Below are positions 44,816 through 53,755 of a stretch of DNA of 64,000 nucleotides, piece by piece; position 1 is the stretch's first letter, and every line of letters begins with the position of its first letter. Both the position numbers and the translations under genes were made by a program. The notes beneath the pieces were generated by a model. That model searched no databases, was not told the origin of the DNA, and was given only the letters and a program-made list of their open reading frames with translations. The stretch covers positions 1,237,001-1,301,000 of the forward strand of contig NZ_CP097562.1 in NCBI RefSeq assembly GCF_000487995.2. Direction: 5' to 3'. The stretch is from Mucispirillum schaedleri ASF457 (lineage in GTDB: Bacteria; Chrysiogenota; Deferribacteres; Deferribacterales; Mucispirillaceae).

Positions 44816-44932
44816 GTCATTTTGAGCCTGATTTTACAGGCGAAAAATCTAAATGATATATATTACAGCAGTGTATAATATGTTTAAATTATCCAGCTTT
44901 TTAGATGCTTCGCTTAAAAGCTCAGTATGACC
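44816..44932. repeat. Dispersed palindromic intergenic repeat, copy C
   Basis: GTCATTTTGAGCCTG...CAGGCGAAAAATCT (44816-44850) and the inverted TAGATGCTTCGC...AAGCTCAGTATGACC (44902-44932), with a 50-base middle. It lies between convergent genes, like copies A and B. Confidence 0.75.
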
Positions 44933-45107
44933 TTTACTGCATTATCATCATTATTTAAATTATATAAAAATTGGAGACACAGAAGTTTTAGTATTAATGA
45001 TATATCTAATATTTTATATAACTTCAAGTTTTTATAAACAGTAAAAATTTATAAAAAACATAATAGAGATTATGCACAGCTAAGTTACTTTATTCTACAA
45101 TGCAATA

Positions 45108-45731
45108 TTAATTATGCTTTTCTCCATAATTTATCTGAGTGATTAAGTTATGAATTCTTTTTACTTCTTTATATAAATCATCAAGATTTGATGAATTATC
45201 TATTATAAAATCAGCATATTTAAGCCTTTCCACATTTGGCATTTGGTGTGATATTATATTTTTTGCTTTTTCTTCTGAAATATTATCCCGCTGCATAACC
45301 CTTGCAATCTGTATATCATAGCTGCATGTTACAACAATTAATGCATCATATTGGTTACAGCTTCCATTTTCAATGATTAATGCTGCATGTGTAACTACCA
45401 CAGCTTTATCATTTTTACCATAGATTTTTGAGCGTTCTTTTTTTTCATATTGCATTATGGCAGGATGCACTATACTTTCTAATTTTTTTAGTTTTTCTTT
45501 ATTACTAAAAACTATTTCTCCCAGCTTTTTTCTTAATATACTGCCATTTTCATCTAATATATCTTTTCCAAAAAAAGAGACTATTTTTTCATAAGCAGGC
45601 TCCCCTTTTTCCATAACTTTTCTACATGAAACATCAGAATCTATTGTATAAAACCCAAGCTGATTAAATATTTCTGCCACTTGATTTTTGCCGCTGCTTA
45701 TGCCGCCAGTCATACCAATATTACGCATCAT
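45108..45731 (-). CDS. coaE: Dephospho-CoA kinase
   Basis: Last step of coenzyme A synthesis. P-loop GMTGGISSGKNQ at the N-terminus, DSDVSCRKV (substrate Asp), the VHPAIM block and the QMPNVERLKYADFIIDN lid/core region. 207 residues. Two adjacent ATG codons (45731, 45728) are possible; the frame overlaps the end of the cysteine-cluster gene by 11 bases. Confidence 0.94.
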   Translation of the reverse strand: MMRNIGMTGGISSGKNQVAEIFNQLGFYTIDSDVSCRKVMEKGEPAYEKIVSFFGKDILDENGSILRKKLGEIVFSNKEKLKKLESIVHPAIMQYEKKERSKIYGKNDKAVVVTHAALIIENGSCNQYDALIVVTCSYDIQIARVMQRDNISEEKAKNIISHQMPNVERLKYADFIIDNSSNLDDLYKEVKRIHNLITQINYGEKHN

Positions 45732-45960
45732 AAAGCTCTTTAATAATTTCTATTTGCTCTTGCTTTGATAATGAAGATAAAAAGTAACAGAAAAAATCAG
45801 CTTGAAAATCTCTGCAAACCTGCGGCCTGTTTTGATAATCTCCACATCTGCCATCAGCAAGCAAATGCTTACATGGTTCGCCTGCTTTTTTATTAAGTGA
45901 AGATATACTGTAAGCTGTGCAGCATGTGCCGCACATATCACATTCTATTTTGTTATTCAT
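45721..45960 (-). CDS. YkgJ-type zinc/iron-chelating cysteine-cluster protein
   Basis: 79 residues. CDMCGTCCTAYSI, PCKHLLADGRCGDYQNRPQVCRDF supplies the conserved cysteine set (CxxCxxCC...C...C......C) of the YkgJ family, thought to bind a metal. ATG 45960 overlaps the FAH stop as ATGA; an ATG six codons earlier is also in frame. Confidence 0.82.
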   Translation of the reverse strand: MNNKIECDMCGTCCTAYSISSLNKKAGEPCKHLLADGRCGDYQNRPQVCRDFQADFFCYFLSSLSKQEQIEIIKELYDA

Positions 45961-46700
45961 AACTTCCCGCTTATACATTGATTAGTAAGTGTGCCTATAT
46001 TATCAATAGTAATGTCTATTTTATCATTATGATGCACTTCTACTGCTGCACTTGGTGTGCCTGTTAAAATAATATCTCCCGGAAGCAATGTCATTATACT
46101 AGAAAGATAAGATATTTGATACGCAATATCAAAAATCATATCTTTTGTAGAGCCAGACTGCACAAGTTCACCATTTTTATATGTATTAATCATTACATCA
46201 GATACATCTATATCTGTAACTATGCAGGGACCAAGTGGAGCAAAAGTATCAAAAAATTTACCAATTGTAACTGTTAAGTCCTGCTCTTTTTGTGGTGCTG
46301 TAATATCATTTGCAATAGTATATCCTAAAATATGCTGCATTGCATGGCATTCAGCAACATTTTTTGCTTTTTTTCCAATAATAACTGCCAGCTCACCTTC
46401 TATTTTTACAGTTTGATTTTCTGGAAGTATAATATTTTCACCATGGGCAATAATAGAGCTTTGCGGTTTCATAAATATTTTTGGCATGCCAATATCTTCT
46501 CTTTTGCCATTATAATTTTTACGAAACCCTACTATTTTTGATGGCAGCACTGGTGGAAGAATTACTACATCGTTTATATTTTCAGTTTCAGCAGAAAGAG
46601 AGTAATCATGAAAAATTGTGCCGTTAATTCGCTTAATAATAGAGCCGTCTAATATTCCACGGTATTGAGCCTGACCTTTTGCATATCTTATAAATTTCAT
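45957..46700 (-). CDS. Fumarylacetoacetate hydrolase (FAH) family protein
   Basis: 247 residues. The FAH fold is shown by GFRKNYNGK.., the EGELAVIIGKKAKNV block (metal Glu residues), GYTIANDITAP and the final LLPGDIILTGTPSA. Family members hydrolyse or decarboxylate beta-diketo or oxaloacetate-like compounds (for example YcgM-type acylpyruvase). No partner genes of a catabolic pathway are adjacent, so a metabolite-repair role is plausible. Confidence 0.9.
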   Translation of the reverse strand: MKFIRYAKGQAQYRGILDGSIIKRINGTIFHDYSLSAETENINDVVILPPVLPSKIVGFRKNYNGKREDIGMPKIFMKPQSSIIAHGENIILPENQTVKIEGELAVIIGKKAKNVAECHAMQHILGYTIANDITAPQKEQDLTVTIGKFFDTFAPLGPCIVTDIDVSDVMINTYKNGELVQSGSTKDMIFDIAYQISYLSSIMTLLPGDIILTGTPSAAVEVHHNDKIDITIDNIGTLTNQCISGKL

Positions 46701-46701
46701 A

Positions 46702-47823
46702 TCAGCACCACCTGTTTTTTATGTATTCTTCTATATTATCTTGATTTAATTCATTTATTGCAAGTAAAAAAGCAGTTTCGTTTATTATTTCTGAAAATAA
46801 AGGCGATGGCTTAAAGCCAAGTGATAAAAGCATGCTTCCATTTACTGCTTTTGCTTTATTAAAATCCATTGAGCTGTATAAACTATTTAATTTTTCAGCT
46901 AAATTTTCATCCTGAAAGTTGATTTTAATATATATTATAATGTTTTTTATTAAAGTAATATTCTTGAATATAAAATATTTGAGAGCTTTATCATCACTTT
47001 GCTTTAAATCTTCATAACCTATATTAAAATAAGCAGATATATTTTTCTGCTCTTTTAAAGTTAATCCAAGATATTCTATAAATTTTTTATCTTTGCACCA
47101 TATACTCAATAATAAATCAAAATTATCAGTTAAATTTACAGCACGAAATAATTTTTCATTATCTAATTTTGATTTATCTACTAATGGCGATAAAATATTA
47201 TATTCAGTAATAATATTTACTGCTTTATTTAAAAACCTGCCTTGAAACATTTTTCTAAACTCTTCTAAAACTCTTTCTTTGGCAGTATTTTTTAAAAGGT
47301 TTTTTTTAGATAAAGCAAGCTGTAAAGTATCTTTTTCTATATTAAAGCCAAGCATGGCAGTAAAACGGACTGCTCTTATAATCCTTAAAGGGTCATCATC
47401 AAAAGCATTATTATATACTGCTTTAATAATACCATTTTTAATATCATCTAACCTGCCAATAATTTCTCCATTAGTTGAGCAGGCAAGGTTATTAATAGTA
47501 AAATCCCGCATTAAAACATCTTCATAAATTGTGCTGCTTCTTAGCTTTGAAACATCTATTATAATATTATTTTTCATAATCCGCATATTGTCCTTAAAAG
47601 CAACAGCATAAGATTTTAAATATTTTCCTAAAATTTTAGCTAGCTTTGTATATTCAATATTTTCTGCGGTAATATCAATATCATGCACAGGAATATTAAG
47701 GCATATATCTCTTAAACAGCCACCTACAATATATATTTTTGCATTATATTCTTTTTCAATATTTTTAAGAGTATCAAAAAATGGAATATTTTTCTTTAAA
47801 ATTTCTACTGAAATCATTGACAT
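46702..47823 (-). CDS. CCA-adding / poly(A) polymerase family nucleotidyltransferase
   Basis: 373 residues. The head domain has IYIVGGCLRDICL and HDIDI (catalytic Asp pair), then the RRRDFT-like VLMRDFTINNLA and the DDPLRIIRAVRF region; the neck and body are helical. Bacterial class II tRNA nucleotidyltransferase; CCA-adding versus poly(A) or A-adding activity cannot be told. SD GGGGAAG fixes ATG 47823. Only 29 bases separate it from the divergent phosphodiesterase gene. Confidence 0.9.
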   Translation of the reverse strand: MSMISVEILKKNIPFFDTLKNIEKEYNAKIYIVGGCLRDICLNIPVHDIDITAENIEYTKLAKILGKYLKSYAVAFKDNMRIMKNNIIIDVSKLRSSTIYEDVLMRDFTINNLACSTNGEIIGRLDDIKNGIIKAVYNNAFDDDPLRIIRAVRFTAMLGFNIEKDTLQLALSKKNLLKNTAKERVLEEFRKMFQGRFLNKAVNIITEYNILSPLVDKSKLDNEKLFRAVNLTDNFDLLLSIWCKDKKFIEYLGLTLKEQKNISAYFNIGYEDLKQSDDKALKYFIFKNITLIKNIIIYIKINFQDENLAEKLNSLYSSMDFNKAKAVNGSMLLSLGFKPSPLFSEIINETAFLLAINELNQDNIEEYIKNRWC

Positions 47824-47852
47824 TTTTATCTTCCCCGTTATATATTAATTCA

Positions 47853-48335
47853 ATGAAGCGTATAATTATTATATCAGACACACATATTGGCACAATAGAA
47901 AAACTTCCACCAAAGGTATTAAATGCTTTAAAAGAAGCAGATATTGTTATACATGCAGGTGATGCTGATACACTTAACTTTATAGATGAGTTAGAAGATA
48001 TCTGCAAGTGTTTATATGCAGTAAAAGGAAATTGTGATTTAGGCTCAAAGCTGCCTGTAAAACTTGTTGAAGAAATAGAAGGTGTTAAAATAGGAGTTAG
48101 TCACGGCACTGGCAACTATAATAATGTGGTGGATAGAATGTATTATATGTTTAGTGAAGATGACCCGCAGATAATTATTTTTGGTCATATTCATGAACCT
48201 TTAAATGAGGAAATAGAAGGAGTATGGTTTATAAATCCGGGCTCCACATCATTAAATAGAACATTAAGTAATGGCACTTATGCAGAGCTGACTATTGATA
48301 ATGGCAGCTTTCAAGTAAAAATAGAATGTGCATAA
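47853..48335 (+). CDS. YfcE/MJ0936-type metallophosphoesterase
   Basis: 160 residues. Metal motifs in order: SDTHIG, HAGDAD, KGNCD, GVSHGTG and GHIHEP (Asp, His, Asn and His ligands of a dimetal phosphodiesterase), ending with NPGSTS. Start ATG 47853; the frame runs further upstream but that part overlaps the divergent gene and has no family match. Likely acts on small phosphodiesters. Confidence 0.9.
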   Translation: MKRIIIISDTHIGTIEKLPPKVLNALKEADIVIHAGDADTLNFIDELEDICKCLYAVKGNCDLGSKLPVKLVEEIEGVKIGVSHGTGNYNNVVDRMYYMFSEDDPQIIIFGHIHEPLNEEIEGVWFINPGSTSLNRTLSNGTYAELTIDNGSFQVKIECA

Positions 48336-48371
48336 TAATCAATTTCTTAGTAATTAAAAGGTAAAATTTAT

Positions 48372-49298
48372 ATGAAATTATTTAAATTAACTATTATTTT
48401 TATGCTTATTTTTTTAGGTTTAAGCTGTGCTGCACAGAATGAAGTGCAGATAAAAAGTTATGAAGATTATTTCCCATCAAATACTGGTTATTCAGAACGA
48501 GAAAAGGACGGATATGATACATATATTTATGATGAACCAGCAGGCAGTGCACAGGCAGCAGAAGATGGCAAAGCCTATTCTGATGATGGATATTTTCAAG
48601 AAGCACCAGTAGAGATAGATATGGCTGCTAAATCAACAGGCAAATGCAGGGCAGTAGCAGCTCCCGGTCCTAAAAAAATAGGCAAACCGTATAAAATCAA
48701 TGGTGTTACATATTATCCAATGGAAAGTGCAGATGGTTACAGCGAAGTAGGTATGGCTTCATGGTATGGTCCTGGCTTTCATGGGAAATTAACTGCTAAT
48801 GGAGAAACATATAACCAGAAAGCAATGACAGCAGCTCATAAAACTCTGCCACTTCCTACACTTGTAAAAGTGGAAAATCTAGAAAACGGTAAAAGTATAG
48901 TCGTCAGAGTAAATGACAGAGGACCATACTCTAAAGGTAGAATAATAGATTTAACAGAGGTGGCTGCAAAAAGACTGGGAATGATAGATAAAGGCACTGC
49001 AAGGGTAAGAGTATCAGTATTATCAGAAGACCCAGACTGTTATGTTACAAAAGGGCATGAAGTAAATATTGATAAAGGCAATTTTGCTGTGCAGATAGGT
49101 GCATTTACTGATGCAGATAATGCAAAAAAACTTGCAGGTAAATTTGGCAGCCGTGCAGTAATATCAAAAGGCTATGCAAAAGGCACAGAATGGAGCAGGG
49201 TGTGGATTACTGGCTACCCTGCAAAAGAGCAGGCATTACAGGCAGCAGCTGGCGAGCTGGCAGAATACAGTGGTGCATTTGTTGTCAGGTATAAATAA
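48372..49298 (+). CDS. rlpA: RlpA-like lipoprotein with SPOR domain
   Basis: Lipobox LSCA with Cys about residue 19, a long acidic/low-complexity linker, the RlpA double-psi beta-barrel (about 118-215; MASWYGPGFHGKLTANGE, VRVNDRGPYSKGRIIDLT) and a C-terminal SPOR domain (about 232-308; NFAVQIGAFTDADNAKKL). It should be an outer-membrane septal lytic transglycosylase that binds denuded glycan. 308 residues. Confidence 0.92.
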   Translation: MKLFKLTIIFMLIFLGLSCAAQNEVQIKSYEDYFPSNTGYSEREKDGYDTYIYDEPAGSAQAAEDGKAYSDDGYFQEAPVEIDMAAKSTGKCRAVAAPGPKKIGKPYKINGVTYYPMESADGYSEVGMASWYGPGFHGKLTANGETYNQKAMTAAHKTLPLPTLVKVENLENGKSIVVRVNDRGPYSKGRIIDLTEVAAKRLGMIDKGTARVRVSVLSEDPDCYVTKGHEVNIDKGNFAVQIGAFTDADNAKKLAGKFGSRAVISKGYAKGTEWSRVWITGYPAKEQALQAAAGELAEYSGAFVVRYK

Positions 49299-49325
49299 AA
49301 TTTATAATATGAAAGAGATAATAAA

Positions 49326-50201
49326 ATGAAAGATGTTATTGAAAAAGCTTCTATTTTAATTGAATCACTACCTTATATTAAAAAATTTTCAGGCAAAACT
49401 TTTGTTATTAAATATGGCGGTCATGCTATGGAAAATGATGAGCTGAAATACAGTTTTGCAGAAGATATTACACTTTTGAAATATGTAGGCATTAACCCTG
49501 TAATAGTCCATGGCGGTGGTCCGCAGATAGGTGCATTTTTAAAAAAGCTTGATATAAGCAGCCAGTTCGTAGGCGGTATGCGTGTAACAGATGCTGCTTC
49601 TATGGAAGTTGTGGAAATGACTTTATGCGGCAAAATAAATAAAGAGATAGTCAGCCTTATCAATAAAGCAGGTGGTGCTGCAATAGGTTTTTCCGGCAGG
49701 GACGGCAACTTAATAAAAGCTAAAAAACTATATGTAGATGCACCAGATGAAAAAGGTGTGCTGCAGCATTTAGATATAGGTCTGGTTGGAGAAGTGGAAG
49801 AAATAAATACCAGTTTGATAGAAAATGTATCTAATAGATTTATTCCAGTAATTGCACCTGTTGGAATAGGTGAAAATTATGAGCCGTATAATATTAATGC
49901 AGATTTAGTTGCAGGCAGTGTGGCTGCTGCTTTAAACGCAGAAAAACTTATGCTTTTAACTGATGTAGATGGGGTAAAAGATAAGGATGGTAAAAGGATT
50001 TCTACTATCCACCCAGAATATGCAGACGGTATGAAAAAAGACGGCACACTAACAGGCGGTATGATACCAAAAATAGACTGTGCAGTGCAGGCTGTAAAAA
50101 ACGGTGTAAGTAAAGCCCATATAATAGATGGCAGAATAAAACATTCTATATTATTAGAGATTTTTACAGATTCAGGTATAGGAACACAGATAATCCAATG
50201 A
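49326..50201 (+). CDS. argB: Acetylglutamate kinase
   Basis: Second step of arginine synthesis. FVIKYGGHAM and VIVHGGGPQIG near the N-terminus, FVGGMRVTD, GLVGEVEEIN and the LLTDVDGVKD block are typical of ArgB. 291 residues. Overlaps pcm by four bases. No other arg genes are nearby. Confidence 0.95.
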   Translation: MKDVIEKASILIESLPYIKKFSGKTFVIKYGGHAMENDELKYSFAEDITLLKYVGINPVIVHGGGPQIGAFLKKLDISSQFVGGMRVTDAASMEVVEMTLCGKINKEIVSLINKAGGAAIGFSGRDGNLIKAKKLYVDAPDEKGVLQHLDIGLVGEVEEINTSLIENVSNRFIPVIAPVGIGENYEPYNINADLVAGSVAAALNAEKLMLLTDVDGVKDKDGKRISTIHPEYADGMKKDGTLTGGMIPKIDCAVQAVKNGVSKAHIIDGRIKHSILLEIFTDSGIGTQIIQ

Positions 50202-50809
50202 TATTAAAAGCACCAAGATACTTTTTAGAAGAAATAGTAGCTCCTGCCTGCAATAATGATAAAAATATTATTCAGGCTTTTGCTGATATTCCAAGAGCAT
50301 TATTTGTAGATGAAGGTATGAAAGTAAAAGCCTATGAAGATAAAGCTCTTCCTATTGGTATGGGACAGACTATATCGCAGGTTACAACAGTTGCTAATAT
50401 GCTTTATATGCTGGAACTTGAAAAAAATAATAATGTATTAGAAATAGGCTCAGGCAGCGGCTTTGTAACAGCACTTCTTTCCCGCCTTGTAACCCATGTG
50501 TATGCAGTGGAACTTCTGCCACAGTTAATGGAAAAAGCAAGAACTGCTATTAAATCTCTGCGGATAATAAATGTAAGTATGAAATCAGATGACGGCGGTA
50601 AAGGCTGGAAAGAGTATGCACCTTATGATAAAATCATTGCATCAGCTGGAGCAACAAGACTGCCTCAAAGTTTAGCAGAGCAGTTAAAAGAAGGTGGTAT
50701 ATTAGTGCTGCCGCTGAATAATAATTTGATGAAATATAAAAAAGTGAATGGCAGTTTGATAGAAGAAAAAGGAATGGCATGCTCATTTGTAGATTTTGTA
50801 GGCAGTTAG
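50198..50809 (+). CDS. pcm: Protein-L-isoaspartate O-methyltransferase
   Basis: Repairs isoaspartyl residues in damaged proteins. IPRALFVDE, the GMGQTISQVTTVANML substrate block, LEIGSGSGFVTALL (SAM loop) and IIASAGATRLP are PCMT marks. 203 residues, typical. The spacer downstream (50810-51061) is AT-rich with no ORF or structure I can support. Confidence 0.94.
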   Translation: MILKAPRYFLEEIVAPACNNDKNIIQAFADIPRALFVDEGMKVKAYEDKALPIGMGQTISQVTTVANMLYMLELEKNNNVLEIGSGSGFVTALLSRLVTHVYAVELLPQLMEKARTAIKSLRIINVSMKSDDGGKGWKEYAPYDKIIASAGATRLPQSLAEQLKEGGILVLPLNNNLMKYKKVNGSLIEEKGMACSFVDFVGS

Positions 50810-51061
50810 AATATTATAATTACTAAGATATTTATCATAACATAAATATATTTTTATTTCCTAAACTTCCAATTACTGTCTAACAATATATCCCCTGTTA
50901 ACCTTTCTTTATATGTAAAATTATCAGAAATTATACTATCATTATCTATATATTTATGGTGGTTAAGTATGGAAATATCTAAAATAATATGTATTACTCT
51001 TATAACCCCAAAGATTTTTTAACATTTTACACTAATAATAGCAGTTTGCAATATTATTTTT

Positions 51062-51077
51062 TGGCATAAATCTTGCT
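51062..51077 (+). promoter_or_regulatory. Sigma-54 promoter of flgI-flgJ
   Basis: TGGCATA-AATC-TTGCT matches the -24/-12 consensus with correct spacing. 40 bases before the flgI start. Confidence 0.85.
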
Positions 51078-51116
51078 TATATCAGGTTGTGAATAATAAT
51101 TGTGGAGCGTAAAGCT

Positions 51117-52208
51117 ATGAAAAAATTAATTTTAACTATTATTTTAGTTACTGTTTTAACAATTCCAAGTTTTGCAGCTGTTAAAATTCGTGATTTAGTA
51201 AATGTTCAAGGCATAAGAGATAACCAGCTTTTTGGTTATGGATTAGTTGTTGGTCTTAATGGCTCAGGCGATAAACAGCAGACAGAGTTTACTGTCCAGT
51301 CCCTTGTAAATATGCTTGATAGAATGGGGATAACTGTTCCGCAGGGTGATGTAAAAGTTAAAAATGTGGCAGCAGTAATGGTTACAGCAAAACTTCCAGC
51401 CTTTGCAAAAGCAGGCAATAAAATAGATGTAACAGTATCTTCTGTAGGTGATGCTAAAAGTTTAGAGGGCGGCACACTTTTATTAACCCCATTAACAGGT
51501 GCTAATGGTCAGGTTTATGCAGTTGCACAGGGTCCTTTATCAGTTGGTGGCATGAATGTTTCAGCAGGTGGTGCTCAGGTTACAAAAAACCATCCAACAG
51601 TTGGCATGATACCAAACGGAGCAATAGTTGAAAAAGAAATACCTTTTCATTTAGAATCAGATTATTTTGATTTATCTTTTGGCTCATTAGGAGTTGCAGA
51701 TATAGTGCAGGCAAAATCAGCAATAAATAGTTTTCTTGGCACACCAATTGCTACTATAACTTCACCTACTAGTATTAGAGTAGATATTCCCGGTGAATTT
51801 AAAAATAATTATTATGATTTTTTAAGCAGTCTTTTAAATATTGAAATTCAGCCGGAAACATTTGCAAGAGTAATAGTAGATGAAAGAACTGGAACAATAG
51901 TTATGGGCTCAGATGTAAGAATAAGCACAGTAGCAGTTGCACATGGCAATTTAACTATAACTATTACAAATCAGGTAGATGTTAGCCAGCCAACTCCATT
52001 TAGTGATGGTGAAACAGTTGTAACAAACAATCCTGAAATCACAGTGGCAGAAGAACAGACTAACTTAATGGTAGTGCCTGAAGGTGTTACAATTTCAGAT
52101 TTAGTGAAAGCATTAAATGCAATAGGTGTAACTCCAAGAGATTTAATATCTATCTTACAGGCAATTAAAGCAGCAGGTGCACTGCATGCAGAACTGGAGT
52201 TAATGTAA
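51117..52208 (+). CDS. flgI: Flagellar P-ring protein FlgI
   Basis: Forms the ring around the rod in the peptidoglycan layer. A cleaved signal peptide (about 1-20, ending FAA) is followed by VKIRDLVNVQGIRDNQLFGYGLVVGLNGSG, the hallmark FlgI N-terminus, and the C-terminal LVKALNAIGVTPRDLISILQAIKAAGALHAELE. 363 residues. SD GGAG at 51104-51107 selects ATG 51117 over an in-frame GTG at 51102. Stop overlaps flgJ by one base. Confidence 0.97.
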   Translation: MKKLILTIILVTVLTIPSFAAVKIRDLVNVQGIRDNQLFGYGLVVGLNGSGDKQQTEFTVQSLVNMLDRMGITVPQGDVKVKNVAAVMVTAKLPAFAKAGNKIDVTVSSVGDAKSLEGGTLLLTPLTGANGQVYAVAQGPLSVGGMNVSAGGAQVTKNHPTVGMIPNGAIVEKEIPFHLESDYFDLSFGSLGVADIVQAKSAINSFLGTPIATITSPTSIRVDIPGEFKNNYYDFLSSLLNIEIQPETFARVIVDERTGTIVMGSDVRISTVAVAHGNLTITITNQVDVSQPTPFSDGETVVTNNPEITVAEEQTNLMVVPEGVTISDLVKALNAIGVTPRDLISILQAIKAAGALHAELELM

Positions 52209-52606
52209 TGGTTGAAGCAGCAAAACTTAACACAAATGTAGAGCTTACAAAAGAACAGGCTCGTGAAAAAAGAGATAAAGAATTAAGACAGGCTTGTGCA
52301 GCATTTGAAGGTATGTTTATGGATATGATGATGAAAACAATGCGTAAAGCTACTATGGAGTCATCACTGATTAAAAAAAGTAATGGCGAAAAAATATTTA
52401 CAGAAATGCTTGACCAGCAGTATGTAGATATTTTAGCAAAAACACCAGATTCTGGTTTGGGAGTGTCACTTTATCAGCATTTAAAACAGACTATGCCACA
52501 GTATAGAGATGAAGGAAAAATTTTCCACAAAGAATTAAACCCTTATGCAGTGCAGCAGAAAAGACAGGAAGCATTTTCTCAAGAGGGTTTAGATTTAGTT
52601 CAATAA
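52208..52606 (+). CDS. flgJ: FlgJ-like rod-binding protein
   Basis: 132 residues. The rod-capping domain is clear (ACAAFEGMFMDMMMKTMRKA, then GEKIFTEMLDQQYVDILAK and GLGVSLYQHLK). The peptidoglycan hydrolase domain of gammaproteobacterial FlgJ is absent, as in many other phyla, so a separate muramidase must open the wall for the rod. Translationally coupled to flgI. Confidence 0.92.
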   Translation: MVEAAKLNTNVELTKEQAREKRDKELRQACAAFEGMFMDMMMKTMRKATMESSLIKKSNGEKIFTEMLDQQYVDILAKTPDSGLGVSLYQHLKQTMPQYRDEGKIFHKELNPYAVQQKRQEAFSQEGLDLVQ

Positions 52607-52643
52607 TATCTATCACTTCACAATAAATTCACACACTTATAGG

Positions 52644-52672
52644 AAAGGGAAGCGAAAGTTTCCCTTTTCTAT
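52644..52672 (+). terminator. Terminator of flgI-flgJ
   Basis: AAAGGGAA (52644-52651) pairs with TTCCCTTT (52660-52667) and is followed by a T-rich stretch. Confidence 0.75.
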
Positions 52673-52681
52673 TTATCAAAA

Positions 52682-52697
52682 TGGCACAATAATTGCT
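52682..52697 (+). promoter_or_regulatory. Sigma-54 promoter of flgM-flgN-flgK
   Basis: TGGCACA-ATAA-TTGCT, full -24/-12 match. The flgM start is 178 bases downstream, a long leader for this genome. Confidence 0.8.
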
Positions 52698-52874
52698 AAA
52701 ATATTTATGAAAAATTTGTTTATGGATAGCTTAGGCAAAATTTACCGTATTTGCAGGAATTATCAGCAATGGATATGTAAAAAACAGGCACAAAAAAATA
52801 TTTAAAAATTTTAAAAAAAGTGCTAAAGTTTTTTAAGCAGCATCCGATAGGGAAGAAGAGCATTGGAGGATATT

Positions 52875-53180
52875 ATGAGAATTGATAACAATATGATGTC
52901 TGGAATGGACACACTTGAACAAACTTCCCGCAAAAAAAATGTAGAAAAAGTTTCTGCAAATGACAAACAAAATTCTTCTGTAGTAGAAAGTGATGAAGTA
53001 TCTATTTCTGAAAAAGGCAAAGATGTTTCAGAAATGACACGCACTTTAAAAGAGATGCCTGATGTTCGTGCTGATAAAGTAGCTGACTTAAAAGAAAGAA
53101 TAGCTAACGGCACATACAATATATCTGGTAAAGATATAGCATCTAAAATAATCAATACTGCATTAGAGGATGTTTTTTAA
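52875..53180 (+). CDS. flgM: Anti-sigma-28 factor FlgM
   Basis: 101 residues. The C-terminal half matches FlgM: DEVSISEKGKDVSEM, then VRADKVADLKERIANGTYNISGKDIASKII. It holds sigma-28 (FliA) inactive until the hook is finished and FlgM is exported. ATG 52875 has SD GGAGG; an in-frame TTG four codons upstream is unlikely. Confidence 0.93.
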   Translation: MRIDNNMMSGMDTLEQTSRKKNVEKVSANDKQNSSVVESDEVSISEKGKDVSEMTRTLKEMPDVRADKVADLKERIANGTYNISGKDIASKIINTALEDVF

Positions 53181-53253
53181 TTATTTTCAATAGGTAAATT
53201 TTTCCATAAGTTATCCTTAAAGTATGGTGATAAGCCTTTTAAGGAGGGCATAT

Positions 53254-53742
53254 ATGGAGCATAATTCTATTAAAAACTTAGTGGAGATATTAAAATCACA
53301 GGTTAGTCATTACAGCCTTATCCGTGATACTCTGCAGGAAGAAAAAACAGCCGTTACAAGCTGGGACAATGATAAAATAAAAGAGCTTAGTAAAATAAAG
53401 GAACAGCTTTCTAAAAAAGAAAAGCTGTTAGAAGAAGCCCGCAAAACAATATCTTTGCGTATAAAAGAAGAATATAATCTTGATGATGATACTGTGCTTG
53501 CTATTATTGATGGTATTGATGATAGTGAATGCAGAAATACACTTACTCAGTTAAGAGATGAGCTTTTAGTATTAGTATCAGAAATATCTCAGCTTACAGT
53601 TTCCTTAAAAGTCATATATAATACTAATCTGAAAATAATCAGCGATGTAAAATTAAAAATGGGTTTTGTACCTGCTGCAAATAAATATGGTATGGATAAA
53701 TCTACTGTATCTATGCCTTCAGCTTTACAGATAACAGGTTAA
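53254..53742 (+). CDS. flgN: FlgN-like export chaperone
   Basis: 162 residues, almost wholly helical with heptad patterning (about 1-140). Its position between flgM and flgK and the C-terminal KMGF..AANKYG region fit FlgN, the chaperone that delivers FlgK and FlgL to the export gate. ATG 53254 has SD AAGGAGG. Confidence 0.85.
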   Translation: MEHNSIKNLVEILKSQVSHYSLIRDTLQEEKTAVTSWDNDKIKELSKIKEQLSKKEKLLEEARKTISLRIKEEYNLDDDTVLAIIDGIDDSECRNTLTQLRDELLVLVSEISQLTVSLKVIYNTNLKIISDVKLKMGFVPAANKYGMDKSTVSMPSALQITG

Positions 53743-53755
53743 AGGGAGGTGTGAT

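Noticed and set aside
50810-51061. Short ORFs in the spacer upstream of flgI
   Set aside because: Only very short frames (under 20 codons) with no SD or recognisable composition.
52823-53155. 110-codon minus-strand ORF opposite flgM
   Set aside because: Complete overlap with flgM, Ser/Leu-rich shadow translation, no SD.
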